DNA from: Porphyromonadaceae bacterium UBA2751
GTDB lineage: Bacteria; Bacteroidota; Bacteroidia; Bacteroidales; Muribaculaceae
Direction: 5' to 3'
NCBI GenBank assembly: GCA_002353285.1
Contig: DEJJ01000022.1
Location: 67,581 to 131,580 of the forward strand
Length of the DNA stretch: 64,000 nucleotides
The translations under genes were made by a program, and so were the position numbers. Positions 58,098 through 64,000 of this stretch are shown piece by piece; position 1 is the stretch's first letter, and each line of letters begins with the position of its first letter. The notes under the pieces were generated by a model, which had not been told where the DNA came from, ran no database searches, and saw nothing but the letters and a program-made list of their open reading frames with translations.

Positions 58098-58161
58098 ATA
58101 CTTTTTTACCGTTCGCATTACTAAAGAGAGTAAAAAGTTTTTCAGATAGTAATTAAGCCGT

Positions 58162-59463
58162 TCAGTTTCGGTGCATGATTATGCTGAAAAGATCTCCCAG
58201 GACATAAAAGCTGCCGCCAATGAAAACAGCGTCGTTGCTACTGGCAGCCTTCATGGCAGCCCGATAGGCATTGACCGCTTTGCCGTAGGAAGCCCCTATT
58301 AGTCCATGCTTGCGCCCCAACGCTTGCAAATCGTGAGCTTGCATTGAGCGAGGCGACTGAGCTTGAGTAAAATAGTAGGTGGCTTTTTGTGGCATCATTG
58401 ACAGTACAGTGTCGATATCCTTATCGGCCGAGAAACCAAGAACCATGTGCAGGCGCTCGCACTCGAGGTTGCTCAGTTGCTTTGAAAGCTGTAGCCATGC
58501 ACCGGCGTTGTGACCTGCATCGCAAATCACAGTGGGATTGCTGCCCATCACCATCCATCGTGCCATGAAGCCCGTCATCTCACACACATGTGCAAAAGCT
58601 TTTTTCACAGCCCTGAAGCCGATTTTTACACCAGCTCCCTTGAGTGCCCTAATGGCATGAAGCACAGTGTTGATGTTCTCCACTTGATAGTCGGCACTGA
58701 GCTGGCTGATGAGTGTGGACTCATAGTCGGTAGTGAAAACTGATAGCGTGCCATCATTGCCTGTTACGGTGCCAATCACGATGGGCACATCGCCGGCAAA
58801 GGTAATAGGGGAGTGCTGCTCGTGAGCAGTGGCCTCCATCACCTTGCGCACCTCGGGTTGCGAGGCATTGCCCACCACCACAGGCACACCAGGCTTGATG
58901 ATGCCTGCCTTTTCGCTGGCAATCTGGGCCAACGTGTTGCCCAGGAACTGGGTGTGATCGATAGAGATGTTGGTGATGATGCTCAGCATGGGTGTGATGA
59001 TGTTGCTGCAGTCGAGCCTTCCTCCAAGTCCCACCTCGATAACGGCAAAGTCGACCTTGCATTTCTTGAAATACTCAAAGGCCAGTGCCGTTGTGAGCTC
59101 GAAAAAAGAGGGCTCGCATTGCAACCCACTCGCCATCCATCGCTCGACAAAGCGGCTCACAGTGCGCTTGGGAATCATCACACCGTTGACACGGATGCGC
59201 TCGCGGAAGTCGACCAGATGTGGCGACGTGAACAATCCCACTCGATAGCCCGCCGCCTGCAGGGTGGCGGCAATGAGGTTGGACACTGAGCCCTTTCCGT
59301 TGGTTCCAGCGATGTGGATGCAAGGATAGGCACGGTGAGGATTGCCAAGCCAGTTGTCGAGGGCAATGGCAGTGCCCAGGCCTGGCTTGTAGCCACTTGC
59401 TCCCTGTCGCTCAAAGGCTGGAAGTTGGCTGAAAAGATAATTGGTAGCTTCTTGGTAGGTCAT
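58162..59463 (-). CDS. folC: Bifunctional folylpolyglutamate/dihydrofolate synthase
   Basis: 433 aa from the ATG at 59463. A 540-aa reading from 59784 is an artefact that runs out of frame through the chromate transporter. P-loop H-I-A-G-T-N-G-K-G-S-V, L-F-T-S-P-H-L-V-D-F-R-E-R-I and I-S-I-D-H-T-Q-F-L-G-N-T are typical of the Mur-ligase-like FolC. It adds glutamates to folate. The start lies two bases after the second chromate transporter gene, so the three genes are probably one operon. Confidence 0.94.
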   Translation of the reverse strand: MTYQEATNYLFSQLPAFERQGASGYKPGLGTAIALDNWLGNPHRAYPCIHIAGTNGKGSVSNLIAATLQAAGYRVGLFTSPHLVDFRERIRVNGVMIPKRTVSRFVERWMASGLQCEPSFFELTTALAFEYFKKCKVDFAVIEVGLGGRLDCSNIITPMLSIITNISIDHTQFLGNTLAQIASEKAGIIKPGVPVVVGNASQPEVRKVMEATAHEQHSPITFAGDVPIVIGTVTGNDGTLSVFTTDYESTLISQLSADYQVENINTVLHAIRALKGAGVKIGFRAVKKAFAHVCEMTGFMARWMVMGSNPTVICDAGHNAGAWLQLSKQLSNLECERLHMVLGFSADKDIDTVLSMMPQKATYYFTQAQSPRSMQAHDLQALGRKHGLIGASYGKAVNAYRAAMKAASSNDAVFIGGSFYVLGDLFSIIMHRN

Positions 59464-59465
59464 AG

Positions 59466-60005
59466 CTAAAAGATGAAATATCCTGCAATGCCAGCGAGGA
59501 TTATTACCATGATGGGGTGAATCTTGGTGAAGAATACCACGCAGAAGGAGGCTATGCAGATGATAATGGAAATCACTTGATGAGTTGTGGCAGAGCCAAA
59601 GTTGTCCTGGTTCATGAGCAGCAAAGCAGCACTTGCGATGAGACCCACAACAACAGGTCTGAGTCCCATGAAAGCTCCCTTGATGATGGCATTGTCCTGA
59701 TGATTGGTGATGTAGTGACTGGCGAGCAGCGTGAGCAGGTAGGGCGGAAGCACCACCACGAAGGTGGCGATCAGCGAGCCCCACACGTTGCCCGTGGAGA
59801 CGTAGCCGATGTAGGTGGCGCTGTTGATTCCAATAGGACCTGGCGTCATCTGCGAGATGGCGACAATGTCGGTGAACATTTGGTTGCTAATCCATCCGTT
59901 TTTCACCACTTCGCTCTGCACCAGCGATAGCATAGCGTAACCGCCCCCGAAGCCGAAAAGCCCTATCTTGAGGTAGGCCCAAATGAGTCGCAGGTAGATG
60001 CTCAT
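59466..60005 (-). CDS. Chromate transporter, second half-size subunit
   Basis: 179 aa, about six helices. F-G-F-G-G-G-Y-A-M (near 17-25), Q-M-T-P-G-P-I-G-I-N and A-T-Y-I-G-Y are CHR-family motifs. It is one domain of the ChrA fold; the partner is the overlapping gene upstream (4-base overlap at 60002-60005). The family exports chromate in some bacteria; in gut anaerobes the natural anion is uncertain. Confidence 0.9.
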   Translation of the reverse strand: MSIYLRLIWAYLKIGLFGFGGGYAMLSLVQSEVVKNGWISNQMFTDIVAISQMTPGPIGINSATYIGYVSTGNVWGSLIATFVVVLPPYLLTLLASHYITNHQDNAIIKGAFMGLRPVVVGLIASAALLLMNQDNFGSATTHQVISIIICIASFCVVFFTKIHPIMVIILAGIAGYFIF

Positions 60006-60580
60006 GCTTTGCCCTCCTTCCTGTTCTTAAGGATGGAACGAGTGTAATAGATGTAGCCTCCCACAGCACCCAGCACGATGTAGAGGATGGGGTTAGAAAC
60101 GAAAGGCAACTTAGAGTAGATGAGCAGTGCCACAGCCACTGGGATGATAATGGTTTTCCAGTTGATCTTGGCCGCACGAGCAGTGGTTATGACCGGTGCA
60201 ATGATGAGCGCCACTACCGCAGGGCGTATGCCCTTGAAGATGCGCGATAGCACCTCGTTGTTCTTAATAGTGTCAGGGGTGAGGAAGATGGCGATAGCCA
60301 AGATGATGACAAACGATGGCAGGATGGTGCCGATGGCAGCAGCAATGCTTCCCTTGACCCCCTTGAGGCGGTCGCCCACCACCACCGAGATGTTGACTGC
60401 CAGGATTCCCGGCATGGCTTGAGCAATGGCCAGCAAGTCGAGGAATTCGTTGCGCTCAATCCACTTGTGGCGGTCGACAATCTCACGTTCAATAATCGAA
60501 ATCATGGCCCATCCGCCTCCAAAGGTGAAAGCACCAATCTTCATGAACGTGAGCCATAATTGGAGATATATATTATTCAT
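60002..60580 (-). CDS. Chromate transporter, first half-size subunit
   Basis: 192 aa from the ATG at 60580; a longer reading to 60622 covers the promoter. F-T-F-G-G-G-W-A-M-I-S-I-I-E-R-E and A-Q-A-M-P-G-I-L-A-V-N are CHR motifs. It forms a split transporter with the next gene (ATGA-type overlap). Confidence 0.9.
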   Translation of the reverse strand: MNNIYLQLWLTFMKIGAFTFGGGWAMISIIEREIVDRHKWIERNEFLDLLAIAQAMPGILAVNISVVVGDRLKGVKGSIAAAIGTILPSFVIILAIAIFLTPDTIKNNEVLSRIFKGIRPAVVALIIAPVITTARAAKINWKTIIIPVAVALLIYSKLPFVSNPILYIVLGAVGGYIYYTRSILKNRKEGKA

Positions 60581-60609
60581 TGAATCGTTAGGATGATTTA
60601 AATAGAGTG

Positions 60610-60617
60610 CAAAATTA
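60610..60617 (-). promoter_or_regulatory. -7 box of the chromate transporter-folC operon
   Basis: TAATTTTG on the minus strand, 29 bases before the ATG at 60580. The divergent -7 box for the barrel gene is 42 bases away. Confidence 0.5.
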
Positions 60618-60659
60618 CACAATTGTTGGCAACCATAGCGAGTATTGAGGAAAAATTAT

Positions 60660-60667
60660 TAACTTTG
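60660..60667 (+). promoter_or_regulatory. -7 box of the D15-type barrel gene
   Basis: TAACTTTG on the plus strand, 28 bases before the TTG start at 60696. Confidence 0.5.
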
Positions 60668-60695
60668 CACCCCAAAAACGAGTCCAAAAGTTGAA

Positions 60696-61841
60696 TTGAG
60701 ACGAGTGTTGACCATATTGCTTGTGATGAGTGCCGTTACAGCGACAGGTACAGTGGTTGCTGACACGGTGCCCGACACGTTGGTAGCCAAGCCCAGCTTC
60801 ATGAAGAAAATACTGAGCTACGTGGCAGGCGACCTCAATGCGCCCGACGAAAAGGCTACCACTGGCCTTAGCGTGATAGGCGGACCTCACTATGACTCGA
60901 TGGCGAAATTTGGCGTGGGCGTTGTGGCCAATTATGGTTACCGGTTGCGCAACTGCCACTCACCGCTGCCCCCGTCGAACCTCTCGGTCAAGGCCGATGT
61001 TACAACTGCCAAGTTTTGGTCGGTCGAGGCACAGAACAACATGATAATGGCTGCCGACAAGTATCGCATCAATTCGCTCTTGAAAGTTGAGTACATGCCT
61101 CTGTACTTTTGGGGTATAGGCTTTCCTCACGGTAAGGATGACGCCAACAAGAACAGAATGAAGCAGTTCAGGGTTGAGTTCAACACCAATTTCTTGATAA
61201 GACTCAAGCAAGGCCTCTATGTTGGGCCTTACCTTCACTGGGAGTATAACAGAGCCGACTCCATTGCCAATCCCGAACTGCTTGATGGTCATGGGCTGCA
61301 CCAGCGCAATTACGGTGTTGGGTTCACTGTGGACTACGATACCCGCGACTTCATCACTGGGCCCACTCGAGGAATGTACTTGCACTTGAGCCAGGTGTTT
61401 TTCCCCCGCTTCCTGTGGAACAGGAACAATGGATTCACCCGAACCGACTTGCGGTTCTCGATATATAAAAAAGCGTGGCGCGGCGCGATAATAGCAGCCG
61501 ACGTGCGCGCATTGTTTAACTATGGCACTCCCTCATGGGCCACTATGGCATTGTGGGGCGACTCCAACAACATGCGAGGCTACTATCATGGCCGCTACCG
61601 GGACAAACACATGATGAATGCGACGATTGAGTTGCGCCAGCACCTGTGGCGGTGGCTTGGCATGGTGGCCTGGGTTGGTGGCGGTTCGGTGTTTCACGAC
61701 AAACATTCGTTCCACTTCCTGCCCAACTGCGGTCTTGGACTGCGATGGGCTTTCAGGAAGCATGTGAACATCAGGTTTGACTACGGCTTTGGTCGCAATG
61801 GCGAGAGTGCTTTTATCTTTGGAATCAATGAAGCGTTTTAA
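60696..61841 (+). CDS. Outer-membrane barrel protein of the D15/BamA superfamily, without POTRA domains
   Basis: 381 aa. The start is TTG at 60696, which yields a good signal peptide (M-R-R-V-L-T-I-L-L-V-M-S-A-V..V-V-A); no in-frame ATG fits as well, and a GTG three codons later is possible. The second half has the barrel motifs M-R-G-Y-Y-H-G-R-Y-R-D-K (equivalent of the VRGF loop), N-A-T-I-E-L-R-Q, G-G-G-S-V-F and the ending F-I-F-G-I-N-E-A-F. No POTRA repeats, so it is not BamA itself; an outer-membrane enzyme or transporter is possible. It overlaps the EptA-type gene by 14 bases. Confidence 0.75.
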   Translation: MRRVLTILLVMSAVTATGTVVADTVPDTLVAKPSFMKKILSYVAGDLNAPDEKATTGLSVIGGPHYDSMAKFGVGVVANYGYRLRNCHSPLPPSNLSVKADVTTAKFWSVEAQNNMIMAADKYRINSLLKVEYMPLYFWGIGFPHGKDDANKNRMKQFRVEFNTNFLIRLKQGLYVGPYLHWEYNRADSIANPELLDGHGLHQRNYGVGFTVDYDTRDFITGPTRGMYLHLSQVFFPRFLWNRNNGFTRTDLRFSIYKKAWRGAIIAADVRALFNYGTPSWATMALWGDSNNMRGYYHGRYRDKHMMNATIELRQHLWRWLGMVAWVGGGSVFHDKHSFHFLPNCGLGLRWAFRKHVNIRFDYGFGRNGESAFIFGINEAF

Positions 61842-63525
61842 GAAGATATTCACTAATCAACACTATATCTACTGGCTCTTTGTGACAATGGCCATCTTGC
61901 CCAACTGCATGATGTTCTACACCGAGCCCACGTCGTTGCTCACTCGCACAGTGCAGGTGTTGCTGCCACTGGGTTTCTACGCCTTCGCGTTCACATGGTC
62001 GCAAAAGCCAGGAAAGATGTTCTGGTGGCTGTTCTGGTTCATGTTTGTCGACGCCTTCGAGATAGTTCTGCTCGACCTCTATGGCGAGTCGCCTATCGCC
62101 GTTGACATGTTCCTCAACGTGCTCACGACCAATCCTGGCGAAGCCACCGAGTTACTGTCGAACCTGCTTGTGGCAGTGATTTTCGTGATAGGCTTCTACG
62201 GCTTTGGAATAGCCATGTCGATAGTGTCGTTTCGTGCCAAGACGGTGATGAGTGACCGCTTTCGCATGTACCAGCGCCGATGGTCGTTGCCCCTGCTGGT
62301 GGTGGGTGTGCTGCTCATGGTTGTGAATGTGGTGGCCGAGAAAGGTTTTAAGATTCAAGACGACATTTTCCCCATCAATGGTACCTATAATATGGGGCTT
62401 GCTATCGACCGCGCCATCAAGCAGTCGAAATATGCCGAGACCTCGCGTGACTTCAGCTATCACGCAACTACCAATCGCAGCGACACAATACCTGAGATAT
62501 ATGTGCTGGTGGTGGGTGAGACCTCGCGTGCTGACAACTGGAGCCTCTATGGCTATAATAGGGAGACCAATCCTGGCACGAGTGCATTGAAGAACCTGGT
62601 GGTGTATCGTGACGCCATCACCATGTCGAATACCACGCACAAGAGTGTGCCCACCATCATGTCGAGCGCTGGCAGTGAGCATTATGACAGCTTATACTAC
62701 CGCAAGGGTGTGATTTCGGCTTTCAACGAAGTGGGATATACTACTGCCTACTATAGCAACCAGCAGCGCAACCACTCGTTTATAGATGCCTTTGGTAGTG
62801 AGGCTCAGGAGGTGAAGTTCCTCAAAGACAAGGTTTCGCTCATGGGCAATAACTATGACGACGAACTGGTGGAGTGCGTGAAGAGCAAGCTCGACAAGTA
62901 TGATGGCGGCAAGTTGCTGATAGTGGTTCACATGTACGGCTCACACTTCAACTATAAGGACCGCTATCCCTGTGAAGAGTCCCATTTCAAGCCCGACAAT
63001 GTGATCTCGGCCGAGAGGGTATATCGCAAGGAACTCATCAATGCCTACGATAACACCATACGCAATACCGACAAGGTGTTGAGCTCTATAATTCGTCTGG
63101 TCGATGCCAAGGGTGTGAGCAGTGCTGTGATATTCACGAGCGATCATGGTGAGGACATCTATGACGACAGCCGTGACCGTTTTCTGCATGCTTCGCCACA
63201 GCCCACTTATTACCAGCTGCGTGTGCCCATGCTTGTGTGGACATCGGAACAATATGGAGCCCGTTATCCTGAGGCTGTTGCCCGCCTGCGTGCTAATGCC
63301 AATGCGGCAGTGTCGACCAACATGGTGATTTTCCACTCGTTGCTTGACATGAGTGGGATAGAATCGCCTTATAAAAAGAATAGTTTGGCGTTGAGTAATA
63401 GGGAGTTTGTGCCTCATCGCCGCCTTTATATCAACGACCATAATGAGTTGTTGCCGCTTGACAGTTGTGGCCTGCGCCAGCTCGACATTGAGCAGTTCCG
63501 CAAGAATCGCCTTCAGTTCCCGTGA
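61828..63525 (+). CDS. Phosphoethanolamine transferase, EptA type
   Basis: 565 aa from the ATG at 61828, where M-K-R-F-K-K precedes the first membrane helix. Five helices occupy about residues 12-170. The catalytic domain has V-V-G-E-T-S-R (metal ligand E231), the probable nucleophile T270 in S-N-T-T-H-K-S-V-P, and metal-binding F-T-S-D-H-G-E-D-I-Y-D-D. It transfers phosphoethanolamine to lipid A in the outer leaflet of the inner membrane, a change that in other bacteria lowers polymyxin sensitivity; Bacteroidales lipid A often carries this group. Translated together with the barrel gene in front. Confidence 0.9.
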   Translation: MKRFKKIFTNQHYIYWLFVTMAILPNCMMFYTEPTSLLTRTVQVLLPLGFYAFAFTWSQKPGKMFWWLFWFMFVDAFEIVLLDLYGESPIAVDMFLNVLTTNPGEATELLSNLLVAVIFVIGFYGFGIAMSIVSFRAKTVMSDRFRMYQRRWSLPLLVVGVLLMVVNVVAEKGFKIQDDIFPINGTYNMGLAIDRAIKQSKYAETSRDFSYHATTNRSDTIPEIYVLVVGETSRADNWSLYGYNRETNPGTSALKNLVVYRDAITMSNTTHKSVPTIMSSAGSEHYDSLYYRKGVISAFNEVGYTTAYYSNQQRNHSFIDAFGSEAQEVKFLKDKVSLMGNNYDDELVECVKSKLDKYDGGKLLIVVHMYGSHFNYKDRYPCEESHFKPDNVISAERVYRKELINAYDNTIRNTDKVLSSIIRLVDAKGVSSAVIFTSDHGEDIYDDSRDRFLHASPQPTYYQLRVPMLVWTSEQYGARYPEAVARLRANANAAVSTNMVIFHSLLDMSGIESPYKKNSLALSNREFVPHRRLYINDHNELLPLDSCGLRQLDIEQFRKNRLQFP

Positions 63526-63667
63526 TGGGCTGGAATCGTATCTGTGTTTTGTTAAGACAATTTTTTTGAGGTGGTAGCCTTGCAACTTTTGGATATCAAG
63601 GACAATTGACTCGGGTTGAACAAGCTAGAGGCTTGCACTACGCAAACACTACATTGTGGAATTGCTG

Positions 63668-63847
63668 GACTCCGTTGACTCGGTTGACTCAGTTGACTCA
63701 GTTGACTCAGTTGACTCAGTTGACTCAGCTGACTCAGCAGACTCAAGTGACTCAGCTGACTCAAGTGACTCAGTTGACTCAAGTGACTCAGCTGACTCAA
63801 GTGACTCAGTTGACTCAAGTGACTCAAGTGACTCAGTTGACTTGGGC
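63668..63847. repeat. 20-unit, 9-nt GACTCANNN tandem array
   Basis: Twenty exact 9-nt units. Nearly all are GACTCA plus GTT, GCT, GCA or AGT; the first two are GACTCCGTT and GACTCGGTT and the last GACTTGGGC. Every unit up to the last contains GACTC. Because 9 is divisible by 3 all frames stay open and give false repeat peptides (L-T-Q, V-D-S, L-S-Q). No start signal, no gene. The rest of 63526-64000 also holds no gene. Confidence 0.9.
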
Positions 63848-63859
63848 GCTTGAGCTGGT

Positions 63860-63987
63860 CATACTCCCCCTGCCCGCTCTTTCAGCGGCAATGGGCTGCG
63901 CCTTACCAATAGCAAAACAAGTTTTGCCGCTGGTTTCGGCTTGCATCATTGGTCTACCTTAAGGGGGGGTGAGGGGTGTATGAAACT
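63860..63987. repeat. Palindrome-rich element at the window edge
   Basis: It starts CATACTCCCCCTG (the reverse of the GGGGGAGTATG motif seen at 4477 and 9775) and near its end has AGGGGGGGTGAGGGGTGTATG, roughly the inverse. In between there are G/C-rich short repeats and GCAAAACAAGTTTTGC, a short palindrome. No coding sign. It may continue past the window. Confidence 0.45.
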
Positions 63988-64000
63988 CTCTCATAAGGAA

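Noticed and set aside
59464..59784. A 107-residue N-terminal extension of FolC
   Set aside because: It reads out of frame through the chromate transporter and is His/Cys/Ser-rich nonsense; the ATG at 59463 gives the normal FolC start.
63668..63847. CRISPR array
   Set aside because: The units are 9 nt and contiguous, with no spacers of 25-40 nt between repeats and no cas genes.
63552..63962. Open frames on both strands giving L-S-Q, L-T-Q or V-D-S repeat peptides
   Set aside because: They arise only because the 9-nt array never produces a stop codon. No ribosome site, promoter or unique sequence supports a gene.

Overview
The window is a chromosomal segment of a Bacteroidales bacterium. Evidence: promoters of the TTTG-(19-20 nt)-TAnnTTTG type stand before many genes; tRNAs lack an encoded CCA; complex I is fused NuoCD without the NADH-oxidising NuoE/F/G module; the ATP synthase genes run beta-epsilon-a-c-b-delta-alpha-gamma; a Bacteroides-type serine palmitoyltransferase is present; and there are several secreted proteins with a terminal 'GIYIVNGKKVVIK'-like tail. 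A gut lineage near Muribaculaceae or Prevotellaceae is my inference; no rRNA or marker search was possible.

Layout. 1-4.6 kb: end of gcvH, then gcvPA, gcvPB and lpdA of the glycine cleavage system. 4.66-7.9 kb: a secreted C10 (streptopain-type) protease. 8-10 kb: an accessory island with a RecA-like ATPase/HTH gene split by a frameshift, short tandem arrays and palindromic elements. 9.96-14.8 kb: a secreted M16 peptidase and a GH84 beta-N-acetylglucosaminidase. 15.0-15.4 kb: convergent tRNA-Glu and tRNA-Val. 15.5-23.7 kb: secreted transglutaminase-like protein, DJ-1 family protein, two small outer-membrane barrels surrounded by repeat arrays, ApbE, an RluA-type pseudouridine synthase and an M23 endopeptidase.

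24.1-41.8 kb is the core of the window: one same-strand block of about 17 kb, nuoA-B-CD-H, then the complete ATP synthase set atpD-C-B-E-F-H-A-G, then nuoI-J-K-L-M-N. The proton-pumping dehydrogenase and the proton-consuming ATP synthase are thus interleaved, behind a long structured leader.

41.9-50.6 kb: CPA2 antiporter, uvrB-ygiQ pair, serine palmitoyltransferase and tilS. 50.6-55.2 kb: a thioredoxin-like secreted protein, an AT-rich lipoprotein, ribosomal protein L31 type B, a diacylglycerol-kinase-family enzyme with an apparently leaderless mRNA, rlmH and RNase P RNA. 55.2-63.5 kb: a large secreted protein, nadC, folC, a split chromate transporter, a D15-type barrel and an EptA-type phosphoethanolamine transferase. 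The window ends in a 20-unit, 9-nt tandem array.

The most unusual structure outside genes is a set of short-period arrays (9-nt GACTCANNN and GGAATCANT, 8-9-nt AYTCGNNNN, 7-nt TCAGANN and AACTNTG) and a box read as TGGGACAGTTTT. The box occurs three times between genes at 18.8-20.1 kb, and related copies lie, in reading frame, in the last part of the HTH-ATPase gene.
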